Positions 12,301 through 23,143 of a stretch of DNA of 64,000 nucleotides are shown one piece after another. This DNA is from Cephalopachus bancanus (Eukaryota; Chordata; Mammalia; Primates; Tarsiidae), in assembly GCA_027257055.1 (NCBI GenBank), contig JAPVLO010000991.1, positions 186,001 through 250,000 on the forward strand, in the 5' to 3' direction. The position numbers and the translations under genes were made by a program. The notes beneath the pieces were generated by a model, which did not search any database, was not told the DNA's origin, and saw nothing but the letters and a program-made list of their open reading frames with translations. Position 1 is the stretch's first letter. Each line of letters starts with the position of its first letter.

Positions 12301-13325
12301 TCAACTAGGAAGTATCTTCATCTCCTCTATTTTTATCTTCTCTTACCTAGAAGTGTTCATGTTGTTAAAAAAATGGACCACTGAAATAATTTTGAGGAAG
12401 ACTGAGGTTGAGGTGGCCATCTATGATACTCTGGGTACAGGTAAGGTTTCTCAGACATCTGCAGCTTACACCCATCACTTGGCTGAAGTTCACCATACGT
12501 GTTCTTGAGGAGACTTAGTATACCTGGAAAATAACAAGCAACACATCATGGCTTAATGTGGAAGTCCTGTCCCATCCCCTATAGAAACCTATAGAAACCC
12601 CCTGCAGTTTCCATCATTCCACTCAGCACAGCATGAAGCCTGAACCTTAATCATATTTATCCCTAAGTCCTAAAGAATACCCACTCCACTGCCCTTCCAA
12701 TTGCAGCCCTCCTTCAATGAGGATTCACTCACCTGCTCTATGTGCATCTGGATAATTGGTAGTGCCAGTAGAGAAGATGTTCCCATTTCTTCTTCCTCAA
12801 TTAGGAAGTTCTTTATCTCTGCTATCTTTATGTTCTCTAACCTATAAGTGTTCGTGTTATTAAGAATGGACCACTAAAATCATCTTGAGGATGCCTTTGT
12901 TCTAGGTGCCTGCTCAGGATCTCTTGGTATCAGAGAAGGCAGCTCAAAGCGCCGGCATCTCCACATCACTGGTCTGAAGGTCACCACAAACATGTTCTTG
13001 GTGAGTCTTACTCTACCCAGGAGAGAACCAGCAATATGCAATTGATGTGACTGGCATCTTGCTGAGTAGGGCATGGGACACAACATGTCTGAATGTGGAG
13101 GCACTGCCCCATCCCCCACCATAAACCTCAGCAGATTTCATCACTCCCTTCAGCACAACATGAGGCCTGAACACTAATTTATTTATTCCTGACTCCTAGG
13201 AAATACCCACTTCACTACCCTCCAGTTTGTATCTAACCCTCAGTGAAGATCCTCTCACTTGCTCTATGTGTACCTGTATGATTGTCCAGGCCAGGAGTGA
13301 ACTGTCTTGGCCCTGTTTTCTTTGT
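6305..13325. repeat. Satellite array block B: 14 consecutive ~506-bp monomers
   Basis: I counted 14 monomers using the phrase 'GCAGCTTTCATCAC...GCCTGAACCCTGATCTTA' and its variants at about 6558, 7092, 7575, 8103, 8591, 9096, 9610, 10096, 10617, 11097, 11612, 12094, 12605 and 13131. The mean spacing is 506 bp (range 480-534). Long and short spacings tend to alternate. Monomers also share 'GGACCACTGAAATC', 'GTGAGCCTTACTCTACCCAG' and 'CTCTCACCTGCTCTAT'. The first monomer lacks its start. I do not recognise the family, and no CENP-B box was noticed. Confidence 0.93.
8420..10430. repeat. Higher-order dimer duplication within the array
   Basis: Segment 8420-9426 resembles 9427-10430 far more closely than neighbouring monomers resemble each other. 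Shared diagnostic differences include 'TCTCATGTATCTTCAGCAA', 'GGGATTCATGGTGT', 'AGACAACAAGCATGTTC' and 'GTGCCTGTAGTTTCA'. The period is about 1005 bp, i.e. two monomers. The start of the next monomer (from 10431) resembles the start of the second dimer (from 9427), so the event may extend further. Confidence 0.85.
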
Positions 13326-13560
13326 TCATTTCAAATGATTTGATGCTCCCTGAAGTTAAAAGGAAACTTAAACTACACCAACCACATCCTTTTTTCTATA
13401 CATTCTTCAGTTCAAATCCATAGAAAAATTGTGACAAGACACCCAGAATTTCATAAGAGCACCAGAAATAAGGTGGGAGGGCAGAAATTTAACTTCCTCT
13501 TGATCCTTTGAGAAGAAACTAAATTTTAACTTATTTCTGTTGAATTCCACTATAGGCCTC
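13326..13560. other. Array right-flank sequence F, homologous to 3841-4080
   Basis: The array stops after 'GGCCCTGTTTTC'. The following ~230 bp aligns at roughly 65% with the sequence ending block A. A 96-codon minus-strand frame (13407-13697) crosses this segment; its counterpart near 3.9-4.1 kb has stops. I recognise no protein. Confidence 0.6.
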
Positions 13561-14040
13561 TCATTTTCTGATTTTCCCTGAATCCATCTTAACCTGAAAG
13601 AAGTTGTAAAGACAGTATGTAAGAAGACATGTAACCCTGAACCAGTTCTCATGGCCATGACTAGAACCTCCCTCAAAATATCAATTGAAACTATCAATAC
13701 CCATGTGACATTTCACCTATCATACCTTTCAAAGCTTGACACAATTGTAGCAAAGAATCATCTTTCTTCACCAAAGTAAGCAAATTAAGATGATACAGAG
13801 CAAAGAAAAAATATGCCCATTGTCTGCTACTATTGTACTTATCATATATTTTCTTGACATCTACCAAGACCAGACTCTAATGGATTTAAGGGAACAAAAA
13901 TGGAGGATATAACTAGTCATATAAACTCATCAGGAGGAAATGAGCCATGTCTACTTTTCTAAGGATATTGATTTTTCAGAAAACTATCATTTGGCATTCC
14001 ATATTAAAAAGAAAAACACATTCACTGACAGTTGACAATA
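13561..14040. other. Interval without recognised content
   Basis: Nothing recognisable beyond ordinary AT-rich sequence. Confidence 0.6.
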
Positions 14041-15625
14041 TGATGCTGATTTTAAAAGCCTTCTTGATAGGTAATTCACATATCGTACAATTTACCCAGT
14101 TAAAATGTGCCATTCAATGACTTTTTTTGTATATTCACAGAGTGGTGCAACCATCATCACAATCTAATATTGGAACATTTTCATACCACACACAAAAAAT
14201 ATGGTACCCATAAGAACCAAAAAAATACAGTACCCATAAGAACCTCCTAAATTCCCCCAACCCCCAACCTGAGGTAACCACATAGCTACTTTGTCTCTAT
14301 AGATTTACCCTTTGATATTTCATATAAACAGAATCATACACTATGTGGTCTTTTCTGTTGGGATTCATCCCATGTTATAGCATCTATCAATATCTAACTT
14401 CTTTTTACTGCTGAATAATATTCTATTGTATAAATATACTATGTTTTATTATCCATTCATTAATTGATGAATATTTGAATTGCTTCCACTTTTATGGCTA
14501 TTAGGAATATACATTCTGTGAACATCCATTTACAAGTTTTATTGTGTATAGATGTTTCCAGTTTTTCTAAGTAATAACTAGGAGTTGAACTGCAGGGTCA
14601 TAGGGTTACCCAATGCTTAACTACTTGGAGAACTACCAAACTGCTTTTCCAAATGACTACATGACAATATATTCCCAACAGCAATGTATGAGGGTTCCCA
14701 TTTCTCCACATCTCTGCTGACACTTGTTTACTCTGTATCTTATTGATTAGAAATCTTAGAAAGTATAACTGGCAACTCATTGTTGGTTTTCATTTGCATT
14801 TCCCTGTTGGCAAAAGATGCATAACATATTTTGTTGTGATTATTGGCCATTTGTGGATGTTTTTAGTAGATAAATATGTATTCGGATCCTTTCTCCAACT
14901 TATTTTTTTCTTTTTAAAATTTTTTAATTCATTAATTAATTTTCCTTTCTCCATTTTATTTTATTTTATTTTTATTTTTATTTTTTGAGTTGGAGTCTCA
15001 CTCTGTCGCCCAGACTGGAGTGCAGTGGCCGCTCCCGGCCACCGCAGCCTCGGCCTGCTGGGCTCCGGCGATCCTTCCGCCTCAGCCTTCCGAGTAGCTG
15101 GAATTACAGGCATGCGCTACCACGCCCAGCTGATTTTTTTGGTTTGTTGTAGAGATGAAGTCTCGCTCCCCAGGCGGGTCTCGAACCCGCGGGGTCAGGC
15201 AATCCACTCACCTCAGCCTCCCAAAGGCACGGGATTACAGGCTGAGCCACCGAGCCCGGCCTTTTCTCCATTTTAAAATTGGGTTGTTTTCCTTTTAATT
15301 ATTGAGATGTGTGTTCCTTTTGTATTCTAAATATAAGTACACTATCAGATACACAGTTTGCAAATATGCTCTCCCATTCATCACATTGTCTTTTCCCTTT
15401 CTTGATAGTTCACTTTGATACACAACTTTTCTAGAAAATTTATCTTGGTGAAGTTCACTTTATTTTTTGTTTCGTTGTTTCTTCTATAGTATTACATAAT
15501 TCAAGATTACAAAGCATTCCACCTACATCTTCTTCTTATAATATTTTCAGCTCTTACAGTAGTCCTTTGATTCATTTTGAATTACTTGATGTGTGTTGTG
15601 AAGGAAGAGTCTAACAATACAAATT
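14041..15625 (-). mobile_element. Old L1M 3' UTR plus ORF2 C-terminal fragment, split by an Alu
   Basis: The plus strand carries the complement of an L1M 3' UTR ('GTAATTCACATATCGTACAA', 'CAGAGTGGTGCAACCATCA') followed by the complement of the ORF2 end ('ATTCCCAACAGCAATGTATG', 'CATTTGCATTTCCCTG'). It resumes after the Alu at 15276 with 'GGGTTGTTTTCCTTTTAATT'. Confidence 0.88.
14959..15262 (-). mobile_element. Young Alu with 13-bp target-site duplication
   Basis: T-rich run, 'GAGTTGGAGTCTCACTCTGT', both arms, end 'GAGCCCGGCC'. 'TTTCTCCATTTTA' is present at 14946-14958 and 15263-15275. It carries the 'GCGCCTTTGGG'-type left-arm change in a related form and the T-arm-like 'GCGGGTTCGAGACCCGC' on the minus strand. 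Confidence 0.95.
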
Positions 15626-15639
15626 AAACCACATAGATT

Positions 15640-16150
15640 TGGCACTGTCAGCTGATTAGAAAGATACACACCCACACACACCAAACACCAAACATTCAGC
15701 TGGCAATACAAATGGAGGAAAGAAGGAACCAGAAATGGAACTCTCATACAAAACTGGTAGAAATGCAAAATGGTACTTCCACCATAGAAAAGAATTTGGC
15801 ACTTTCTTATAAACATACGTTTATCACATGACCCAGTCTTTCTAATCCTAGGTATCTGACCAAGAGAAAAGAAAATCTGTATTCACACAGATGTATGCAA
15901 ATGTATTTTATCAGACATACGCTTAATTCCCAGAAATGTAAACAACCTAACTGGCCTTCAGCTACTAGACAAATAAATGTGCAACCTCCATCCAATGAAT
16001 TGTCATACAGCAATAAAAGACAGGTGTATTGACTGTATTTGTATGGCATTCTGCAAAAGGCAAAACTAGAAATCTGGAGAAATTGTCGTGATTTAACTGT
16101 TCTGTGTCTTGCTAGTGATGGTGGTTAAATTACCCTATTCACGTGCCACA
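15640..16150 (+). mobile_element. Old L1-like fragment
   Basis: Words of a diverged L1 ORF2 C-terminal region in sense ('CTGGTAGAAATGCAAAATGG', 'CAACCTAACTGGCCTTCAG', 'GTCATACAGCAATAAAAGA'). Orientation is opposite to the L1M fragment just before it. Confidence 0.65.
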
Positions 16151-16167
16151 ACTCAGTACTGTATACC

Positions 16168-16295
16168 AAAAAGAGGGAAACCGCCAGGGAAGGGAGGGGC
16201 ACACCTCATCCACAAGGGTACTTGCATAATGAATATTTGCATACCTAATCCTGAATTGTACCCCACATCTTTAAAAAAAAAAAGAAAAAGAAATA
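16168..16295 (+). mobile_element. Young L1 3' tail fragment
   Basis: 'GGGAGGGGCACACCTCATC' through 'CCTGAATTGTACCCCACATC' plus an A tail matches the last ~120 bp of the young L1 3' UTRs at 19.7 and 44.6 kb. Confidence 0.85.
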
Positions 16296-16398
16296 CATGT
16301 AAATTTAAAACAAATTTAAAACAAAGAACTAAATGAATAAACACTAATTTACAAATGTTTATGTAAAACAATCAAATTGAAATCATTTGAAAAATAAA

Positions 16399-16568
16399 TC
16401 AGCCGGGCGTGGTAGCACATGCCTGTAATTCCGGCTACTTGGAAGGCTGAGGTGGAAGGATTGCCGGAGCCCAGCGAGTTGAGGCTGCGGTGGCCGGGAG
16501 TGGCCACTGCCCTCCAGTGGACGACTGAGTGAGATTCCAACTCAAAAGAAAGAAAAAAAAAAAGAAAA
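16399..16568 (+). mobile_element. 5'-truncated Alu (right arm only)
   Basis: Begins at the middle linker ('AGCCGGGCGTGGTAGCACAT') and runs to an A-rich tail. The left arm is absent. Confidence 0.9.
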
Positions 16569-16643
16569 ATCATGAAAATAGAAATTAAATTTATTTTCCA
16601 CCAAGTCATAAGCTAGATAAACCCATTTAATCATTCTACATTG

Positions 16644-16941
16644 TTTTTTTTTGTTTTTTGTTTTGAGTTGGAGTCTCACTCTGTCACCCAGACTGGAGTG
16701 CAGTGGCCGCGCCTGACCACTGCAGCCTCGACCTGCTGAGCTCCGGCAATCCTTCCGCCTCAGCCTTCCAAGTAGCTGGAACTACAGGCGCGTGCTACCA
16801 CGCCCGGCTAATTTTTGACTTATTGTAGAGATGAGGTCTCGTCAAGTGGCCCAGGCGGGTCTTGAACCCACGGGCTCAGGCAATCCACTCACCTCCGCCT
16901 CCCAAGGCGCAGGATTACAGGCTGAGCCACTGAGCCCAACT
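16644..16941 (-). mobile_element. Alu with 14-bp target-site duplication
   Basis: T/G-rich run, 'GAGTTGGAGTCTCACTCTGT', both arms. 'ATCATTCTACATTG' occurs at 16630-16643 and 16942-16955. Confidence 0.95.
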
Positions 16942-17199
16942 ATCATTCTACATTGTATTTAAAAAAATTATAACACTACTTTATATCTCATAAATATATA
17001 TAACTATAAATTGTTAATATACAATAAAAATAAAGGGAGATAATAACAACTAGAAATGAATGTCAATTCCAGGAACAAAATATATGATCCATATGCAATT
17101 AAATCATTCTGACAGCATAGTGAATACTAAAATCATGATGCTGACTTCAATGCAGCCAACTAAGCTGATAAAAATTCAATGTGTAAATTTAATCTTGGA

Positions 17200-17482
17200 G
17201 CTGGGCTCGGTGGCTCAGCCTGTAATCCTGCGCCTTTGGGAGGCTGAGGTGAGTGGATTGCCTGAGCCCGCGGGTTCGAGACCCACCTGGGCAGCGAGAC
17301 CTCATCTCTACAATAAATCAAAAAAATCAGCCGGGCATGGTAGCGCATGCCTGTAATTCCGGCTACTGGGAAGGCTGAGGTGGAAGGATCGCCGGAGCCC
17401 AGCAGGTCGAGGCTGCAGTGGCCGGGAGCGGCCACTGCACTCCAGTCTGGGAGACAGAGTGAGACTCCAACTCAAAAAAAAT
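17200..17482 (+). mobile_element. Young Alu (short left-arm variant)
   Basis: 'GCTGGGCTCGGTGGCTCAGC' start. It has the 'GCGCCTTTGGGAGG' change and lacks the 'AACTTGG' segment ('GGGCAGCGAGACC'). Flanks repeat 'AAATTTAATCTTGGA' with one extra T on the right. Confidence 0.95.
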
Positions 17483-17761
17483 AAATTTTAATCTTGGAAC
17501 AAAAATCAAAGTTTTTTATTTGCAAACACTAAGTTTCTCCCTCCCTAATATGTTACAGGAAGCATCATCAAAGGAAATACATTTTTATCATTTTATGAAT
17601 ACATGTGGAGTGTCTTGGAGAATTGACAACTATGTTATATCACTCATATCACTTATTAATTTCATTGGGAAAACAAAACAACAAACACACTTGGGCATTA
17701 AAATTGAACAGGAGTTCTTACAACTTTGGCACATTACAAATAATACTGTATAACCACAAGG

Positions 17762-18051
17762 GGCCGGGCTCGGTGGCTCAGCCTGTAATCCCAGCACTTT
17801 GGGAGGCCAAGACAAATGGATTGCCTGAGCCTGGGGGTTTGAGACCCACCTGGCCAACTTGGTGAGACCTTGTCTCTACAATAAATCAAAAATCAGCTAG
17901 GCATGGTAGCACACGTCTGTAGTTCCAGCTACTTGGAAGGCTGAGGCAGAAGGATCGCTGGAGCCGAGCAGATCGAGGCTGCGGTGGCCAGGAGCGAGCC
18001 ACTGTACTCCAGTCTGGGCAACAGAGTGAGACTCCAACTCAAAAAAAAAAA
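17762..18051 (+). mobile_element. Alu, full-length
   Basis: 'GGCCGGGCTCGGTGGCTCAG' to an A tail. It retains 'CCCAGCACTTTGGG' and 'AACTTGG'. 'CACAAGG' is present on both sides. Confidence 0.93.
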
Positions 18052-18257
18052 GCACAAGGTAGGTATATACTGAACAAAAAGACACATGGAGAAGAACACT
18101 CACATACATGATTAAATATCTAATTGGAAAGTACTGCCTAATTTTGCCAGATGTGTAAAGAATTTAAAATATTTATTTAAAATGTATATTATATTTTCAA
18201 GTCCACTTGCAGTGAAACATTTGCAAGTTGTTTATCCTCTAAAAGACCAAGTATTTG

Positions 18258-18393
18258 GGCTAGGCACAGAGGCTCATGCCTGTAATCCCAGCACTTTGGG
18301 CGGTGAAACGAGAGGATTGTCTGAGTCCAAGAGTTTGAGACCAGCATGGACAACATTGTAAGACCTCGTCTCTACAATAAAATTAAAAAACTA
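18258..18393 (+). mobile_element. Old Alu left arm
   Basis: 'GGGCTAGGCACAGAGGCTCA' to 'CTCTACAATAAAATTAAAAA'. There is no right arm; L1 sequence follows directly. Confidence 0.85.
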
Positions 18394-19795
18394 GGACTCC
18401 TATCTATCACCATACACAAAAATTAACTCTAAATGGATCAAAGACCTAAACATAAGACCTCAAACTATAAGAATCTCAGAAGCCGGGCTCGGTGGCTCAG
18501 CCTGTAATCCCAGCACTTTGGGAGGCTGAGTTGAGAGGATTGCCTGAGCCCGCGGGTTCGAGACCCGCCTGGGCAACTTGGCGAGACCTCATCTCTACAA
18601 TAAATCAAAAAATTAGCTGTACATGTCAGCGCGCGCCTGTAATTCCAGCTACTTGGAAGGCTGAGGCGGAAGGATCGCCGGAGCCCAGCAGGTCGAGGCT
18701 GCAGTGGCCGGGAGTGGCCACTGCACTCCAGTCTGGGTGACAGAGTGAGACTCCAATTCAAAAAAAAAAAAAAAAGAATCTTAGAAAATGCAGGAGATGC
18801 CCTTATGGAAGCTGGAAGTGGCAACCAATTCCTATTCAGAACCCTAAAGACCAATACCTTAAGAGTGAGATAGACAAGTGGGACCTCATCAAACTAACGA
18901 GCTTCTGCAAAGCAAGAGAAACCATCAAGAGAGCATGGAGACAGCCTACAGAATGGGAAAAATATTTGCCAACTGTATATCTGACAGAGGCCTAACATCT
19001 AGGATCTACAGGGAACTCAAATGCGCTGAAAGGAAAAAAACAAACAGCCCCATTAAAAAGTGGGCAAGCTACATAAATAGACACTGCTCAAAAGAAGATA
19101 TACGGGCAGCCAACAGACACATGAAAAAGAGCTCAACCTCATTCATCATGAGAGAAATGCAAATCAAAACCACATTGAGATACCACCTAACCCCAGTAAG
19201 AATGGTCATCATTAATAAAACAAACAACAACAGATGCTGGCAAGGATGTGGAGAAAAAGGAACGCTTCTACACTGCTGGTGAGAATGCAAACTAGTGCAA
19301 CCTCTTTGGAAGACAGTGTGGTGATTTCTGAAAGAACTAGAAATTGACCTTCCATATGACCCAGTAATTCCCCTATTGGGAACATACCTGGATGAACTCA
19401 AATTATTGTACAAAAAAGATACCTGCACACATATGTTTGTTGCAGCCCTATTCCCAATAGCAAAAACATGGAACCAACCATGTTGCCCATCGAAGCTGGA
19501 CTCGATAAAGTAAGTGTGGTACATATACACAATAGAATATTACGTAGCCATAAAGAAGGACAAACATTGGACTCTGCAGCAACTTGGATGGATTTAGTGT
19601 CGATCATACTCAGTGATCTATCACAGAAACAAAGAGCCATATGTTCTCACTCATAAGCAGACCTTGAACAATTATAATACTATAAGAAAGTGATTGGCAG
19701 TAGTGGGAAACTGTCAGGGGAGGCTGGGTGGGATTGGCATTTGAGGGAAACTTCTAGAGGAAGGAGGAGCATACCTCATCAATAAGGGTGAGGAT
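18394..19795 (+). mobile_element. 5'-truncated young L1 (ORF2 C-terminal region and 3' UTR)
   Basis: Starts in ORF2 at 'TATCTATCACCATACAC', is interrupted by an Alu at 18481-18774, continues through the Cys-rich C-terminal motif region (C-x3-C-x7-H near 19240-19280) and reaches the 3' UTR near 19660. The reading frame is open from about 18878 to 19282, then broken. The usual A-tailed 3' terminus is altered. Confidence 0.92.
18481..18774 (+). mobile_element. Alu inserted in L1 ORF2, T-arm-like B box
   Basis: Complete dimer with A tail. The L1 word 'AGAATCTCAGA' precedes it and 'AGAATCTTAGA' follows (18775-18785), an 11-bp duplication with one change. It contains the perfect 'GCGGGTTCGAGACCCGC' at 18552-18568. 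Confidence 0.95.
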
Positions 19796-20451
19796 GAATA
19801 AGGAAAAAAAGACCATCATAATGGGTAAAAAAATAAATAACAAAAAATAAAAATGAAAATGTGAAAATTGTATAGAACAGACAAAAATGATTCAATGTAA
19901 ATGTGAAATATAAGAAGACATGAGTTTGCAAACTAAAAAGATACAATATTTCATGGGAAAAAATCATAAAAACAAGAAGTATCAAGATAGACCATGGTTA
20001 ACTTACAGAACATAAAGGTAAAGAAAGGTTTTAACATGAAAATACAAAAAATAATTCACCTACAAGAGAGAACAAAATAAACCTAGACTGATCTCAGATT
20101 TTACAGCAATATTCAATGCCAATAAAATAGAGTATATTCTAAAAATTTCCAAAACAGACATTTTGACTCAATATCATAGTTGGACAAATTTCTCTTCAAA
20201 TTGAATGCCAGTTAACAAATGCCAAAAACATTAACTAAGTCAGAGAATAAAGTATTAGAACAATTCTAAATGATATAAATTTATGATTTATTTCTTGACT
20301 CAATAATTATTGAATGTTAACATGGAGAAATCTGGGGGTGTAGTTTGGAATAGTATGTTGAAATTCCATTTTCTTCTGCTTTATATTGTTTGAATTTATT
20401 TAAAATGAACATGAGTCCTTTTAATAGAAAATATGAAGTTTATAAAAAAAT
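19796..20451. other. A-rich interval, no recognised element
   Basis: Strong A-richness ('AAAAAATAAATAACAAAAAATA' type) and no element I can name. Confidence 0.55.
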
Positions 20452-20614
20452 TAAAAAATTAGCTGGGCATGGTGGTGCACGCCTATACTCCCAGCTACAT
20501 GAAAGACTGAGGCAGAAGGATCACCTGAGCACAGCAGGTTGCGGCTGTTGTAGTCATGATGGTGCCACTGCACTTCAGCTGGGTCGAAAAACTGAGACCC
20601 CCGACTCAAAAAAG
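20452..20614 (+). mobile_element. Alu right-arm fragment
   Basis: 'AAAATTAGCTGGGCATGGTG' to 'ACCCCCGACTCAAAAAA'; the left arm is missing. Confidence 0.88.
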
Positions 20615-20814
20615 CCCCAGCGTTTTCCACTTGTTAAAACCAATACCTGGAAAATTACTTTTAATACAAATATTAGAAGTAAAGTAGCACCAGTAGGAGT
20701 TATAGTTATGTTAGAAGTGATAGTAGTAACATGGATCATCTCATAAAGGTTTGCTTACCTGGTTGGCAATATACTCGACTTTCACGTGGACTTCCTCATT
20801 AGATGGGAACACAG

Positions 20815-20817
<3 letters not shown>

Positions 20818-20867
<50 letters not shown>
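20818..20867. repeat. (CA)n microsatellite
   Basis: About 24 uninterrupted CA units. Confidence 0.97.
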
Positions 20868-20871
<4 letters not shown>

Positions 20872-20922
20872 TAAAAACACAAGACAAGACAAAACAAAAA
20901 CAGAAACAGAAACAGAGGTTTT

Positions 20923-21213
20923 TGTTGTTGTTTTAGTCAGTCGCATTCTGTTGCCCAGACTTGGAGTGCAGTGGCACACTCACAGCCACCCCAACCTTGA
21001 CCTGCTAGGCTCAGATGATCCTTCTACCTCAGCCTTCCAAGTAGCTGGAACTACAGGGGCGCCCTACGGCGCCTGGCTTATTTTTTTATTTATTGTAGAG
21101 ACAAGGCCTTACCAAGTTGCCCAGGCTGGTCTTGAGCCCCTGAGCTCAGGCAATTCTCTTGCCTCAGCCTTCCAAAGTGCTGGGATTACAGGCTTGAGCC
21201 ACTGTGCCCAGCT
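20923..21213 (-). mobile_element. Alu with 14-bp target-site duplication
   Basis: T/G-rich run then 'CATTCTGTTGCCCAGACTTG'; both arms. 'GAAACAGAGGTTTT' (20909-20922) and 'GAAACGGAGGTTTT' (21214-21227) flank it. Confidence 0.93.
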
Positions 21214-21470
21214 GAAACGGAGGTTTTAATAATTCTACACTTTTAGTTTGCCATGAGGAATACAAGAGATTAACATATAACAGAATGTTTGGAACCTTAT
21301 TACCAACACAGAAACAAAAACAATTTTATCATCACAAGATTAGGTTTCATATGTACTTGTGTATAACATGTTCAATTTATATTTACAAACCCCTGCACTG
21401 CCTGGCAAGAAATACATTCTTTCATGGATTCTTCTCATAAATAGAATTAACCACAAATGTTAAAATCTCT

Positions 21471-21474
<4 letters not shown>

Positions 21475-21501
<27 letters not shown>

Positions 21502-21754
21502 TGGAGTCTCACTCTGTCGCCCAGGCTGAAGTGAAGTGGCATGCTCACAACCACTGCAGCCTCGACCTTCTGGGCTCAGGTGATCCTTCTGTCTCAGCCT
21601 TCCAAGTAGCTGGAACTACAGGTACCCGCCACAATGCCCAGCTAATTTTTGATTTATTATAGAGATGAGGTCTCCAACCCCTGGGCTCAGGCAATCCTCT
21701 CACCTCGGCCTCCCAAAGTGCTGAGATTATAGGCATGTACCACTGCACCCAGCC
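21475..21754 (-). mobile_element. Alu whose A tail is replaced by a (TG/CA)n tract
   Basis: A (TG)n run of about 28 bp directly abuts 'TTGGAGTCTCACTCTGTCGC' where the T-run should be. The Alu body is otherwise dimeric, with a short deletion in the left arm ('AACTTGG' region). Ends 'GCACCCAGCC'. Confidence 0.92.
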
Positions 21755-21915
21755 AAATTCTCTTTTTATATATTAAAATGTCTCCCGATGCTAATAACTC
21801 AGGAAGACATAATGGCAGTCAATCATGTTTTGGAAACAAAGTCTTTCAACTCAGAATGATATGGTCTAGCTATCAGAATAAATACAAAGCTTCCTAAAAT
21901 AAAAGTGGAAAAGTA

Positions 21916-22082
21916 GCCGAGCACAGTGGCTCATGCCTGTAATTCTAGCATTTTGGGAAGCCAAGGTGGGAGGATTGCTTGAGCTCAGAAGTTTGAGGTT
22001 TCCCAGAAATTTGAGCCATGACTGTGCCACTACACTCAGCCTGGGAGAGAGATTGAGAATCTAACTCAACAAAAAATAAAGA
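21916..22082 (+). mobile_element. Old Alu with internal deletion
   Basis: 'GCCGAGCACAGTGGCTCATG' start, then a jump from the left-arm B-box region to the right-arm end ('TGAGCCATGACTGTGCCACT'). Confidence 0.85.
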
Positions 22083-22609
22083 AAAGTAGAAAAGTTCTTA
22101 GGACAACATAAGGAGAAAAACCAAGGTGCTACCCTACTCCCCTTTTTGGACATTGTATTTTAAAGCAGTTAATAAAGGAATGATATGAGTCTTTATATAA
22201 ATGTAATCCATAAAACTGGTCAGACTTTTGAACTACAATGATCTAAGATAGAGTAACAAGGGATAGTGAATTGGGGTTAGCAAGAAACATATAAATATAT
22301 ACATTGCCTGTTCACCAGCACTTGTCAGTTAACAATATCACGTAACTGGAATTATAGTCAAAGGGAAAAGAAACATGAAAAACTACTAGGAATGACATCT
22401 TTTCTAAACATCTATGAAAAACAGCATAATAATCCCAAGGAAAAAATGGTTTGCATAATAAATTCTGGTGAACACCTAACAAGAGAAAAACAAGTTCTAT
22501 TTTTTCAAGATACTGATTTTGCTCAAAGCCATTCATAATCATTCTATACTCATATAGCTAGAGATTATAGTCAAAGAATTTTGTGAAAGTGATGTTGTTC
22601 CTTTGATGC
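22083..22609. other. Interval without recognised content
   Basis: Nothing recognisable. Confidence 0.55.
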
Positions 22610-23060
22610 CATGTCCATTTCAACCTGTGCCCAGATTCTCAATAATATTCTTCGCAACCACTGATTTGTTCGCCATTTTCATAATGTGTCACTTCAAGAA
22701 TGTTATGTAAGTGAAATCATGCAGCATGAAATGTTTGAAGAAAGGCTTCTTTCATTCACCATAATTGCAATACATCCATATTTTGGAATACTACTCAGAA
22801 ATAAAAAGGAACAAAGATTGCAATCACTTAAATAGCATAGTAATGCTTTCCAGAGATGCTGAGTTCAAAAGTATGGAATGAGTTGATTAAAATCTGCATA
22901 GTTTTTTAACTTTCTATTTTCACATAATTATAGGTTCACCTGCAGTTATAAGAAATACAGAAGTCCTGTTTACCCTTAATCCACTTTCCTCAATGATAAT
23001 ATTTTGTAACCGGTAGAATGCAATCGTTACCAGATGATGAAATTGATAGTAAAGATAGAG
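22610..23060 (-). mobile_element. Old L1M 3' UTR fragments
   Basis: 'GCAACCACTGATTTGTTCGC' and 'CACTTCAAGAATGTTATGTA' resemble the complement of L1M 3' UTRs, as does 'CTTAATCCACTTTCCTCAAT'. A short sense-looking L1 scrap lies near 22760-22820. The fragment borders are unclear. Confidence 0.55.
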
Positions 23061-23093
23061 AAGATAACAGAGTCTGAAGATCGATCTATCTTG

Positions 23094-23094
23094 T

Positions 23095-23143
<49 letters not shown>

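Noticed and set aside
6305..13325. Reading block B as a chain of LTRs or a centromeric alpha-satellite
   Set aside because: No TG...CA ends, TATA or polyadenylation layout repeated per unit, and the unit is ~506 bp rather than ~171 bp with no alpha-satellite words.
20751..20979. Frames with TH or CV dipeptide runs at the CA repeats (also near 24.1 kb)
   Set aside because: They are microsatellite translations.
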